From positions 1 through 22,619 of IMG/VR virus record IMGVR_UViG_3300046006_002386: a DNA stretch of 22,619 nt. The stretch is one strand, 5' to 3'. This DNA is from a virus. The notes beneath the pieces were generated by a model that ran no database searches, was not told where the DNA came from, and worked only from the letters and a program-made list of their open reading frames with translations. The translations under genes were made by a program, and so were the position numbers. This document shows, in pieces, positions 1 through 7,249 of this stretch (position 1 is its first letter; each line of letters begins with the position of its first letter).

Positions 1-157
1 AAGAATTCAAGAAAAAAATAATATCGAAACCGGAACTGATGATAATCCGGATGCTAGTTTTGAAAGTGTTGATCAGATTGTAACAGAGCAATTACTTAAT
101 ATTGACTCAGACAATATCGATGCAAAAACTCTACTAGCAATTTACAATAGTCTATAA
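1..157 (+). CDS. 47: C-terminal end of recombination endonuclease subunit gp47 (partial)
   Basis: The reading frame is open from base 2 and ends with TAA at 155-157; the start lies left of the window. About 51 residues are visible, acidic and polar, ending in an amphipathic helix-like stretch (TLLAIYNSL). This piece alone does not identify the family. The call rests on position: it abuts gp46 with no gap (TAA then ATG), and in T4-like phages the Mre11-like nuclease gp47 is the usual partner encoded just before the Rad50-like gp46. The pair forms the exonuclease that resects DNA ends for recombination-dependent replication. No catalytic residues fall in the visible part. An unrelated early gene is possible. 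Confidence 0.6.
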   Translation, partial: RIQEKNNIETGTDDNPDASFESVDQIVTEQLLNIDSDNIDAKTLLAIYNSL

Positions 158-1939
158 ATGCTAAAACTTAAAAATATAACTGTAAAAAATTTTCTATCAG
201 TAGGTAATCAGACACAGGCCGTGGATTTTGACAAAGAGCAACTGACATTAGTGTTGGGTGCAAACTTAGATCTAGGCGGAGATGACAGCGGTAGTCGAAA
301 TGGCACGGGCAAGACTACCATTGTTAACGCACTGAGTTATGCACTGTACGGCCAGGCATTAACTAACATTAAAAAAGAAAACTTAATCAATAAGACCAAC
401 GGCAAAGGTATGCTAGTCACGGTCGAATTTGAAAAGAATAATATGCTATATCGCATTGAACGAGGCCGAAAGCCCAATGTCATGCGACTGTTTGTCAACG
501 ATGCTCAACAAAAATCAGCCAATGATGATGATGACAGCCAAGGCGACAGCAGAGAAACCCAACGGTATATTGATACTATGTTGGAAATGTCGCATACTAT
601 GTTCAAACATTTAGTTGCACTGAATACCTACACAGAACCTTTCCTGTCAATGCGGGCTGCTGAACAACGAGAAGTTATCGAACAGCTACTTGGTATTACA
701 ATCTTAAGTGAAAAATCAGAAAAACTAAAATTAGAAGTCAAGTCAATTAAAGACACCATTCAAGCAGAAACTTTTAAGATTGAAAGTATAAAGAGTGCAA
801 ACGATAATGTACAAAAAAGTATTGACAGTCTTGTAATCAAAAGCAAAGCATGGGAAACTAAGAAAGATAACGACCTTGAAAGTTTTGGCAAAGCAATATT
901 GCAATTAGAAAGTGTAGATATCGAAGTTGAATTGCAGTCTCACATTGCATTAAAAACTTGGGACGAAAACAATACTAAAATACGTAACTTAAACAAACAG
1001 CGAGCAACATTAGATTCTGCAATTGGACAAGCTGAAAAAACTGTTAAGAAATACGAAAAAGAATTAGAAAGTCTAGCAAATAAAACTTGTCATGCATGTG
1101 AACAAGAATTGCACGACCATAAACACGAAGAAATGACCACTACTGCTGTTCATCATCTAGGTGATGCGATGAAATACTTTGATAAAGTGTCGCAAGATCT
1201 TAAGAAGATTGTAGAGGAATTAGGCACGGGAGAGATGCCGCCTAAGCCCAACACGTTTTATGAAACTGAAGCAGAAGCATTGGGGCATAAAAACAACTTA
1301 GACAACCTAGAAAGAGAATTAACCAATAAGTGTGATGAACACAATCCGTATGACGAACAGATTGAAGAATTAAAGAAAACTGCCATTCAAGAAATTAAAT
1401 GGGACGCAATCAATGAACTTGTTAAATTACGAGATCATCAAGAATTCTTGTTAAAGCTATTGACAAATAAAGATAGTTTTATCCGTAAAAAGATTATTGA
1501 TCAAAATTTAACGTATTTGAACAAACGATTAGGGTATTATGTTGACAAGCTAGGATTGCCACATAAAGTAATATTCTTAAACGACCTAAATGTAGAAATT
1601 ACTCAATTAGGGCAAGATTTAGATTTTGATAATCTAAGTCGAGGCGAAAGAAATCGATTGATTCTATCACTAAGTTTTGCATTCCGCGATGTATGGGAAA
1701 ATCTATATCAGAATATAAATTTACTATTCATTGACGAATTAATTGATGCAGGTATGGATGCAGCAGGCGTAGAAGCTGGATTAGCTGTTCTAAAGAAGAT
1801 GGCCAGAGAACGAAATAAGAATATATACTTAATATCACATAAAGATGAATTAATCGGTCGAGTAAACAACGTTCTAAGAGTTATCAAAGAGAACGGTTTT
1901 ACCAGTTACTCAAATGACGTCGACTACATTGAGGCATAG
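158..1939 (+). CDS. 46: Recombination endonuclease subunit gp46, Rad50/SbcC-like ATPase
   Basis: A 593-residue SMC/Rad50-type ATPase (T4 gp46 is about 560). It works with gp47 to resect DNA ends for recombination, repair and recombination-dependent replication. Visible landmarks in order: Walker A GSRNGTGKTT at residues 45-54; a long charged coiled-coil arm; a zinc-hook CHAC at 311-314 in the middle of the arm, where two subunits would join through one metal ion; the returning coil; ABC signature LSRGE at 493-497; Walker B LLFIDE ending in D526-E527; and the switch histidine in LISHKDE at H561. All ATPase parts are present, so it should be active. A short insertion rich in Gly and Asp precedes Walker A. 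The ATG directly follows the upstream stop codon, which implies translational coupling. Confidence 0.96.
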   Translation: MLKLKNITVKNFLSVGNQTQAVDFDKEQLTLVLGANLDLGGDDSGSRNGTGKTTIVNALSYALYGQALTNIKKENLINKTNGKGMLVTVEFEKNNMLYRIERGRKPNVMRLFVNDAQQKSANDDDDSQGDSRETQRYIDTMLEMSHTMFKHLVALNTYTEPFLSMRAAEQREVIEQLLGITILSEKSEKLKLEVKSIKDTIQAETFKIESIKSANDNVQKSIDSLVIKSKAWETKKDNDLESFGKAILQLESVDIEVELQSHIALKTWDENNTKIRNLNKQRATLDSAIGQAEKTVKKYEKELESLANKTCHACEQELHDHKHEEMTTTAVHHLGDAMKYFDKVSQDLKKIVEELGTGEMPPKPNTFYETEAEALGHKNNLDNLERELTNKCDEHNPYDEQIEELKKTAIQEIKWDAINELVKLRDHQEFLLKLLTNKDSFIRKKIIDQNLTYLNKRLGYYVDKLGLPHKVIFLNDLNVEITQLGQDLDFDNLSRGERNRLILSLSFAFRDVWENLYQNINLLFIDELIDAGMDAAGVEAGLAVLKKMARERNKNIYLISHKDELIGRVNNVLRVIKENGFTSYSNDVDYIEA

Positions 1940-1945
1940 GGATAA

Positions 1946-2182
1946 ATGTCTGCACTAGAGGAATATAAAGAAACGTATAATAAGTTTGTAACTATGTTGA
2001 TAGATTTACATAATACCAACGTGCTTTATACTAGACAACAAAGTTTCAGAAACGCAGCAGATTTAAGAAGAATATTAAGACAACTCAAAGTTGTAGAAAA
2101 AGCTCTTTGGTCAGCTTCATTACAAGCATCTAAAGAAGCTGCACACATTGAGAAACGAGGAAGACCAAAAAAGGAAAGATGA
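1946..2182 (+). CDS. Small basic protein with C-terminal AT-hook-like motif
   Basis: A 78-residue protein starting 6 bases after gp46 stops. Most of it reads as alpha-helical and charged (EEYKETYNKF; RQQSFRNAADLRRILRQLK). It ends in KRGRPKKER, whose RGRP core flanked by Lys/Arg matches an AT-hook, a minor-groove DNA-binding motif. I do not recognise the family. The position behind gp46 and before a histone-like protein suggests a DNA-associated early or middle role, but that is inference. There is no strong Shine-Dalgarno sequence; GGGATAAATG precedes the start, so re-initiation after gp46 is plausible. The reading frame stops just before the next gene's ATG (TGATATG). Confidence 0.7.
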   Translation: MSALEEYKETYNKFVTMLIDLHNTNVLYTRQQSFRNAADLRRILRQLKVVEKALWSASLQASKEAAHIEKRGRPKKER

Positions 2183-2183
2183 T

Positions 2184-2381
2184 ATGACAACAACAACCGC
2201 ACAACTACAAACAACATTTGCAGAATTCTTAGCAGAAGACGCAAAATTTACAGGTGGCAATTCGGCCGCCGGTACACGTTCACGCAAGGCTCTTGCAGAA
2301 GTTTCTAAACTAGTTAAGCTTCGCCGTAACGAAATTACTGCTGAAAAGAACGCACGTAAAGAAGCTAAGGCTGCAAAGTAA
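2184..2381 (+). CDS. Small histone H1-like (Hc1-type) basic protein
   Basis: A 65-residue protein. I chose the ATG at 2184, not an in-frame ATG at 2148, because AAGGAA at 2171-2176 is well spaced before it and this avoids overlap with the upstream gene. After a Thr-rich start it carries GGNSAAGTRSRKALAEVSKL, then LRRNEITAEKN and a Lys/Ala-rich end (KEAKAAK). The pattern of GN-x-AA-x-R-x-R followed by Lys-rich helices and an AEK segment resembles the Chlamydia Hc1 histone H1-like family from memory; phage versions of about this length exist. Hc1 proteins bind and compact DNA without sequence specificity. The role in a phage (genome packing, shielding of replicating DNA or host nucleoid takeover) cannot be read from the sequence. 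Confidence 0.7.
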   Translation: MTTTTAQLQTTFAEFLAEDAKFTGGNSAAGTRSRKALAEVSKLVKLRRNEITAEKNARKEAKAAK

Positions 2382-2810
2382 TTGACTTGGGTCTATAAAG
2401 ACTCTATAGTTAATGAACTACCTGATGATTGTATCGGTTTTGTATATTGCATTACCAATACAGTTTCAGGGCGCCAATACATTGGCAAAAAATTAGCAAA
2501 ATTTAGTAAAACGACCTACAAGACTGTAAAGTTGAAGAACGGCACTAAGAAGAAAAAGAAAATTAGAAGTAAAATTGACAGCGACTGGCAGGAATATTAC
2601 GGGTCCAGCGTTGAACTATCTAAAGACATAGACGCTTTAGGCAAAGATAAATTCACAAGAGAAATTCTCTATTATTGTAAAAGTAAAGCAGAAACATCTT
2701 ACGTTGAGGCCCGCGAACAATTCGACCGCAAAGTATTAGAATCCGATGAATACTATAACGGACATATACAAGTCCGTGTACATGGCTCACACATTAAAAC
2801 AAAAATTTAA
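2382..2810 (+). CDS. GIY-YIG family endonuclease
   Basis: A 142-residue protein that starts with TTG directly after the previous stop (TAATTG); no ATG lies upstream of the conserved domain. The GIY-YIG core is at the N-terminus: FVY at residues 20-22 and YIG at 33-35, followed by a very basic stretch of Lys/Arg and Thr, then SDWQEYYGSS and FTREILYYC. A Glu-containing helix (SYVEAREQFD) follows, where this family carries its metal-binding glutamate. Stand-alone GIY-YIG genes are common in T4-like phages and include the Seg homing nucleases; others are resident genes of unknown role. I see no separate DNA-binding domain beyond the basic loop. The gene ends at the border of a structured non-coding region, which raises a homing association, though no intron ends were recognised. 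Confidence 0.88.
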   Translation: MTWVYKDSIVNELPDDCIGFVYCITNTVSGRQYIGKKLAKFSKTTYKTVKLKNGTKKKKKIRSKIDSDWQEYYGSSVELSKDIDALGKDKFTREILYYCKSKAETSYVEAREQFDRKVLESDEYYNGHIQVRVHGSHIKTKI

Positions 2811-3250
2811 GGCACCTTAAGCGGTACACAAGCAAGCGTCGGCTAACATCGGACGCCCTGAACCTGGACATCGTGTCACAGGGATGGAAATCTCTTGCCG
2901 CTAAGAGTACTCAACCACTATCCTTTACAGGACGTAAATCGCAAATTCGCCGCGGTATGGTTGTTTGAAGTAAGAAAAAAGGCAAAAGGAGGGGAGAAAA
3001 ACCCCAAGTATATGAATATGTTAGTGTATATTCATATGCTGCCGTTGTATAAAGACGGAGCTCGTGGTACCGATCAACCGCCACTGTAACTGCTCTAACA
3101 CTAAGTGATACATGTTCGACTCAGATAATGTTCAATTTCTTTGCCCAGCTTGGGCAAAGTGTGACTGAACGATCTAGATAATATTTAATCGCCCATGATA
3201 TAAAAATTGCTTCAAGCGATAGCGCAGAAGCAAGTGAGCGTCTGCTCACT
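2811..3250 (+). ncRNA. Candidate structured non-coding RNA region
   Basis: About 440 bases with no convincing gene between the GIY-YIG stop and a late promoter. The region holds many inverted repeats: GCGTC 2836-2840/GACGC 2852-2856; CCTG 2857-2860/CAGG 2879-2882 enclosing GACA/TGTC; CTCTT 2892-2896/AAGAG 2903-2907; AACCA 2913-2917/TGGTT 2958-2962 enclosing TTTAC/GTAAA; GGGG 2991-2994/CCCC 3002-3005; a 13-pair stem 3007-3019/3028-3040 with one G-T pair; CCGT 3042-3045/ACGG 3055-3058; nested AGAT/ATCT, GTTCA/TGAAC and CTTTGCCCA/TGGGCAAAG across 3123-3175; TTGCTTC/GAAGCAA with inner GCG/CGC across 3207-3233; and AGTGAGC/GCTCACT 3233-3250. GCGGT 2821-2825 could pair with ACCGC 3077-3081 to close a domain. 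It matches no tRNA, tmRNA, RNase P or intron core I could recall. Strand, ends and function are inferred. Confidence 0.45.
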
Positions 3251-3257
3251 ATAAATA
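3250..3257 (+). promoter_or_regulatory. T4-type late promoter
   Basis: Exact TATAAATA, the T4 late promoter octamer read by the phage sigma factor gp55. In T4 the start site is about six bases past the octamer, so transcription would begin near 3263, giving a 21-base leader for the gene at 3284. A perfect 7-pair hairpin (3233-3250) abuts the octamer and shares its first T. Confidence 0.8.
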
Positions 3258-3283
3258 TATAAACTGTTGTCAGGAATAACATA

Positions 3284-4021
3284 ATGAAATTCAATGATCT
3301 ATTAAATGAAACTCAAGTTAATGAGTTAGGAATACTTAAAAATATTGGCGGAGCTCTGAATAAAATGCGATCCAATAGGCAAGCATCAAAGTTGCAATCA
3401 AAGGGTGCGTCTCATGCAGGGCGTATTGCTGATAATATTAGAGCTGAGTTTCAACAGATGGTAGGGGGTGGCATGGAACCTACATACCAAAACTTAATTG
3501 ACTTCTTAGAAGATTTAGGTCTAAGTGATTTGGACACTATTCCTAATCCAGCAGGCGGTGCACCAAGTGTAGCAACTCCTCCTGAAAGAATAGATCCTAC
3601 TATGGAAGCAGTAGCAGGTGGATTGAATAACATGCAAATTGATAAGATTATCAAAGATGCAGTTAGAAAAAATTATGCTAAAATAGTGGCTGCACAACAG
3701 GGCAGGAGTCGTCAACAAGTTGAACCTACTGGTGATGCTACTCCGGAACCAGCAGCGCCTGAGCAACCAGCAGCGCCTGAGCAACCAGCAGCGCCTGCTC
3801 CACAAGCTACTACTAAACCTGTTGCGCCGCCGACAATGACTGGTCCGACTCCTACAACATTAGATGGATTTAAGAAAATGTATTCAACTTTAGATCCAAA
3901 AGAACGGGCAGCATTACGTGATCAGTTGGATATAATTGACGATCAAGACAGACTAGCTAGCGGAACAAACGAAAGTATCAGTCAACCGTTTGTTAGCAAG
4001 TTCCTGGGTATTGCACTATAA
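3284..4021 (+). CDS. Pro/Ala-rich putative virion or internal head protein
   Basis: A 245-residue protein with no family I can name. The N-terminus (MKFNDLLNETQVNELGILKN) is a short amphipathic segment followed by a basic helix; next come a Gly-rich linker, a helical part around residues 110-140, and a low-complexity Pro/Ala/Gln/Thr region of about 145-195 containing three PAAPEQ-type repeats. It ends in a charged helix (DPKERAALRDQLDIIDDQ) and a hydrophobic tail. The exact late promoter upstream shows late expression, which fits a virion protein. The N-terminus holds two L/I-x-E-like sites (LNE; VNE-L) of the kind gp21 cuts, so an internal head protein with a capsid-targeting peptide is one possibility. 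The stop codon directly touches the stop of the minus-strand gene. Confidence 0.75.
   Translation: MKFNDLLNETQVNELGILKNIGGALNKMRSNRQASKLQSKGASHAGRIADNIRAEFQQMVGGGMEPTYQNLIDFLEDLGLSDLDTIPNPAGGAPSVATPPERIDPTMEAVAGGLNNMQIDKIIKDAVRKNYAKIVAAQQGRSRQQVEPTGDATPEPAAPEQPAAPEQPAAPAPQATTKPVAPPTMTGPTPTTLDGFKKMYSTLDPKERAALRDQLDIIDDQDRLASGTNESISQPFVSKFLGIAL
3749..3802 (+). repeat. Three 18-bp tandem repeats encoding PAAPEQ
   Basis: CCAGCAGCGCCTGAGCAA occurs twice in a row (3749-3766, 3767-3784). A third copy diverges at its end (3785-3802, reading PAAPAP). The repeat is in frame and extends the flexible Pro/Ala linker of the gene at 3284, so copy number may vary between related phages through slippage. Confidence 0.85.
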
Positions 4022-4249
4022 TTAAAAGAACGGTAATTTAGTTTTGTTAGTTGTTTCTAAATTAGATTCGATCAACTTGGAAATGACTTCCCGATCATCA
4101 TAATCGGTGCAGTATATTTCTGACAGCGTTATGCCACCGCGCATAAACCAACACATCTTAAAAAGTTCATCTTTTATGGCCCTTATCTCTTTTTCCATTT
4201 TAGTTGCTAGTTGAGTTATCTCGTCTAGCGACAAAGATAAGAGCCTCAT
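4022..4249 (-). CDS. Small conserved tail-region protein coupled to gp26
   Basis: A 75-residue minus-strand protein. Its ATG overlaps the stop of the upstream gp26-like gene by four bases (ATGA), so the two are translationally coupled. It is helical and charged at the start (DEITQLATKMEKEIRAIKDEL), then has a conserved-looking CWFMRGGITLSEIY and ends in ESNLETTNKTKLPFF. I recall small proteins with a CWYMRGG-like motif and an ETTKK..PFF-like end beside gp26 in cyanophage-type T4-like genomes, but their function is unknown to me. A chaperone or partner for the baseplate hub protein is the natural guess from the coupling. Confidence 0.75.
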   Translation of the reverse strand: MRLLSLSLDEITQLATKMEKEIRAIKDELFKMCWFMRGGITLSEIYCTDYDDREVISKLIESNLETTNKTKLPFF

Positions 4250-5112
4250 TCGAAAAAATTTGCAGGATCAAATGTTAGTGGAACTTCGAGTTCTTCTTCT
4301 GAACCGTTGTCAATCATTTCTTGAGTTGCTCGAACTTTAACTGGCTTTAGACTGTTAGTTTTTCTTAAATTGTCTAATCTATCTTTGACTGCATCGTATA
4401 CACTTTTATCGCAATTCTCCATAAATTCAGCAATGTCCTCTGAAATTTCTGTTGTTCCTGCAGAACTCTCTATTCTATATACTGAACTATTGATAATTCC
4501 TACAGTGATATCTGTCAATTTTTTGAAACTATCTCTAAAGGTGTCAACTTTTTGTTCCTCGGATAACTCCGAATTGTTAACTAGATTCATTAATTTCTGT
4601 GTTTCAAAATTTTGAATACTAGTCTTGCTAATAGTATGATAGTTAACTGGTTTGATATATAACGCTAGTTCTGTGCCAACATTAATTCGTTCTTCCCAGG
4701 TAATTGTTTCGTAAAGTGTGTCTAATAGTTGTCTTAAGTCAACATTGTAGTTCATTTCTTCTTCACCGATGGTGATAGAAGTTTCCATCATCTCACCGTA
4801 GGTAGCTAGTCGAATTGCAATCAATACTACATCAAGATCAATACTTGGAATTTCCCATGCATTCTTAATTGCTGGAACACAGTTTTGAATTACATCAACT
4901 ACAGCTTGCCCATTCATTAGTGCATCGGGCGTTTTTAATAATAATTCATCTCTAGCAGTCATTGAGTATACTGCATATTCACTATTTGGAGACATATCTA
5001 AACTACCATCGGCCCAGAATCTGCCCTTACTGGGAAGTTTGATAGAAATTTTTGGTTGCCTCATTAGGCTTGCAAGAGGATTAACTCTTTGTTTTGGTAG
5101 GGTATTTTCCAT
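4246..5112 (-). CDS. 26: Baseplate hub protein, T4 gp26-like
   Basis: A 288-residue minus-strand protein (T4 gp26 is about 208) that looks like the T4 baseplate protein family. Supporting features: an N-terminal Pro-rich lead followed by ISIKLPSKGRFW, the MTARDELLLKTPDALMNG segment, NCVPAIKNAW followed by DLDVVLIAIRLATYGE, and a C-terminal helical half ending in an acidic tail. In T4, gp26 takes part in assembly of the central baseplate hub that nucleates the tail tube. Its own late promoter lies at 5155-5162 on the minus strand. It forms a two-gene operon with the small downstream gene and stands alone against otherwise plus-strand neighbours. The ATG at 5110-5112 is the first in frame before the conserved part. 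Confidence 0.82.
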   Translation of the reverse strand: MENTLPKQRVNPLASLMRQPKISIKLPSKGRFWADGSLDMSPNSEYAVYSMTARDELLLKTPDALMNGQAVVDVIQNCVPAIKNAWEIPSIDLDVVLIAIRLATYGEMMETSITIGEEEMNYNVDLRQLLDTLYETITWEERINVGTELALYIKPVNYHTISKTSIQNFETQKLMNLVNNSELSEEQKVDTFRDSFKKLTDITVGIINSSVYRIESSAGTTEISEDIAEFMENCDKSVYDAVKDRLDNLRKTNSLKPVKVRATQEMIDNGSEEELEVPLTFDPANFFE

Positions 5113-5124
5113 GGTATTAACTCC

Positions 5125-5132
5125 GATAAATA
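5125..5132 (+). promoter_or_regulatory. T4-type late promoter for the tape measure gene
   Basis: GATAAATA, one base from the T4 late octamer. The predicted start is near 5138, giving a leader of about 51 bases before the ATG at 5189. The leader includes an AGGA Shine-Dalgarno at 5176-5179. Confidence 0.65.
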
Positions 5133-5154
5133 AGTTTCTGTAATGCTGGTGACT

Positions 5155-5162
5155 TATTTATA
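5155..5162 (-). promoter_or_regulatory. T4-type late promoter for gp26, minus strand
   Basis: The plus strand reads TATTTATA, an exact TATAAATA on the minus strand. The predicted start is near 5149, leaving a leader of about 37 bases to the gp26 ATG at 5112. The start sites of this promoter and the plus-strand one at 5125 are placed so that the two divergent transcripts would share about 12 complementary bases at their 5' ends. Confidence 0.75.
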
Positions 5163-5188
5163 TATGCATTTAATTAGGAAAAATAACA

Positions 5189-7234
5189 ATGGCTATTGAT
5201 ACCGCTGTAATGGAGCAGTTACTCCAAAGTTTGCTGAAATTGCATCAACAACAAGGCAAAGAACAAGCCGCGGCCTTTGCTAAAATTGCAAAAGCATCAG
5301 GCCTTGATCCTAAAGTTATTGCCAGTGCAGAATCTAAATTAAAAGCATTAGGTGACTCTGCAGAAGAAACTGCAAAATCAACATCTAAAATGAGTAAAGC
5401 AGGTAGTGTGGTAGGATCAGCCTTAGCTGATCTAACAACAGGAGTAATGGGCACTGCTGGCAATTTGATAAATTTTGGTCATGCCGCCATGGCGGGAACT
5501 GCAAAGGTTAGTGATTTTTTTGCAGCATTTAAGGATCTTCCTATTGTAGGAACTGTTGCAAGTTTATTTGCAGGATTAGTAAAGTTACAAGAAGAAGCTC
5601 TTGATAGTTTTAGTTCGTTATCACAAAATGGTATTAATCTAGGTGGTAGTTTGAGTCAATTAAGAATTGACGCATTTTCTACAGGTCTGTCATTACAAGA
5701 ATATACTCAAATATTAAAAGATAGTTCGGAAACATTAGTACAAATGGGCGGGTCTGCCAGTTTAGGTAAGAAGAATTTTGACGGAATTGCCAAAGCTATG
5801 AAAGACGGCGGGTTAACTCAAGAACTATTAAATCTTGGATTTACTGCTCAAGAAGCAAATAATACTATTCTACAGTATGCTAAAACTACTGGAGGAATAT
5901 CTAAACAAGCATTAAATGATCAAGCAGGATTAGCATCGGCTTCTGCTAGATACGGAAAAGAATTAGATTTCTTAGCAAGACTAACTGGCGAATCAAGAGA
6001 ATCATTACAGAAAAAATTAGAAGAAGAAGCAGCAGAAGCAAACTGGCAAGCATTTTTAGCATCTAAAGATCAAGCAACAAGAGATAAACTAACTGACGGT
6101 TTACAAAAATATTCAACAGTTGCCGGAAAAGCAGGGTCTGATATTTTCAAAGCTGCTGCCCAAGGCATTGCTGTACAGGGCGAAGCAGGACAAATGACTA
6201 CTGCATTAATGGGTGATTTAGCAGACACTATAACTAAAGATGCAAAACGAGCAAATGATAGAACAGTATCATCTCAAGAATATTTTGCAACTTCCACAAG
6301 AAACATGGCATTGGCACAGACACAATCTGCAAGAGGATATCAACAAAATGCAACTCTTTTTCAAGCACTACAGGCTGCTGGAGATCCATTAGGAGCTCAA
6401 ATGGGAGCTCATGCTAAAAATTATCAAACGTTAACAAACAGTCAAGGACAATTGAATCTTAGTGTAGAAGAAAACGTAAGACGATTTGAAGAAGAACGAA
6501 GAAAAGCAAAAGAAGCAGCCGATGCAGCCGACAGCGAAGTTGCTGCAATGAGAGAAATGCAGCAAGCTATGAAAACTTTAGGGTTACAACTATTCACTGC
6601 ATTAAAACCATTATTGCCGTTAGTTACAGAAATTATTAAGTTTGTAGGACAAAAATTACCCGAAGTTGGGGAAAAAATAAAATGGTTTATTGAAAATTTA
6701 TTCAGTGAAGATGGTCGATCTAGAATTTTAAGTAAAATTGGAGATTCTTTGGCAGAACTAATTAGTACCATTGCACAAAAGTTAGGCGAAACGGTGTTAG
6801 ATCAAAGTACTGGTAATACTGGTTTACAGAATAACTTAAATGCTATTAATAAATTTTTACCAACTTATTGGGCAATGAGGGCGCTGGGCATGGAAGCCAA
6901 TACGGTTAATCCGGCAGCAAGGCCGCAACAACAAAGCCCGGCAGTTCAACAAATTCCTACCGGTCGAAGCGCAGGATCTTGGGGAACTGTGGGGTCGGCT
7001 TTTGAGAATTTTGGATCCGGGACTTCTATTGTTGCTCACGGCACTGAAGGAGTTTTTACACCGTCTCAAATCAATCAACTAATGGCTGCTGGCACCGGAA
7101 ATAATCTCAAAGAGCTGATAAGTCAGTTAAATAACACACAAGCAGAGTTAGTATACCAGATGAGGCAAGTTGCAGAAAATTCCAGAAGGAATGTTCAAGC
7201 AACTGAAAGTCTAAGTGGAAATGCTTTTGCATAA
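5189..7234 (+). CDS. Tail tape measure protein (gp29-like role)
   Basis: A 681-residue, mostly helical protein rich in Ala, Gln, Lys and Ser. Tape measure features are visible: a helical N-terminus, hydrophobic segments at about 116-133 (DLPIVGTVASLFAGLVKL) and 465-490 (FTALKPLLPLVTEIIKFVG) that could insert in the host membrane during DNA delivery, a long charged helical stretch before the second one, and a C-terminal GTEGVFTPSQ at 618-627, a motif I associate with the end of many phage tape measure proteins. T4 gp29 (590 residues) sets a tail of about 100 nm; a similar tail length is expected here. Similarity to gp29 itself is not evident by eye, so the symbol is left out. AGGA lies ahead of the start; gp20 follows after 15 bases, probably on the same transcript. 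Confidence 0.8.
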   Translation: MAIDTAVMEQLLQSLLKLHQQQGKEQAAAFAKIAKASGLDPKVIASAESKLKALGDSAEETAKSTSKMSKAGSVVGSALADLTTGVMGTAGNLINFGHAAMAGTAKVSDFFAAFKDLPIVGTVASLFAGLVKLQEEALDSFSSLSQNGINLGGSLSQLRIDAFSTGLSLQEYTQILKDSSETLVQMGGSASLGKKNFDGIAKAMKDGGLTQELLNLGFTAQEANNTILQYAKTTGGISKQALNDQAGLASASARYGKELDFLARLTGESRESLQKKLEEEAAEANWQAFLASKDQATRDKLTDGLQKYSTVAGKAGSDIFKAAAQGIAVQGEAGQMTTALMGDLADTITKDAKRANDRTVSSQEYFATSTRNMALAQTQSARGYQQNATLFQALQAAGDPLGAQMGAHAKNYQTLTNSQGQLNLSVEENVRRFEEERRKAKEAADAADSEVAAMREMQQAMKTLGLQLFTALKPLLPLVTEIIKFVGQKLPEVGEKIKWFIENLFSEDGRSRILSKIGDSLAELISTIAQKLGETVLDQSTGNTGLQNNLNAINKFLPTYWAMRALGMEANTVNPAARPQQQSPAVQQIPTGRSAGSWGTVGSAFENFGSGTSIVAHGTEGVFTPSQINQLMAAGTGNNLKELISQLNNTQAELVYQMRQVAENSRRNVQATESLSGNAFA

Positions 7235-7249
7235 TTCCGGAGTAACCAA

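Noticed and set aside
153-160. TATAAATG over the gp46 start as a late promoter
   Set aside because: The last base differs, the ATG is part of it, and gp46 is an early or middle gene already coupled to gp47.
2895-3089. 64-codon open frame from a TTG inside the structured region
   Set aside because: No Shine-Dalgarno, a rare start, no recognisable motif, and it runs through several perfect stems, which explain the sequence better.
3139-3159. CTTTGCCCA/TGGGCAAAG hairpin as an intrinsic terminator
   Set aside because: The stem is perfect, but no T run follows; it sits inside a larger nested arm, so it is treated as part of the RNA candidate.
3080-3175. tRNA or tmRNA suggested by GTTCGACTC near 3113
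   Set aside because: The bases on both sides of the TTCGA loop do not form a T stem, and no acceptor or anticodon arm with proper spacing fits.
2811-3250. Group I or group II intron next to the GIY-YIG gene
   Set aside because: CTCAACCACTA at 2910-2920 vaguely resembles a group I core strand, but no matching partner strand, no domain V and no interrupted gene were found.
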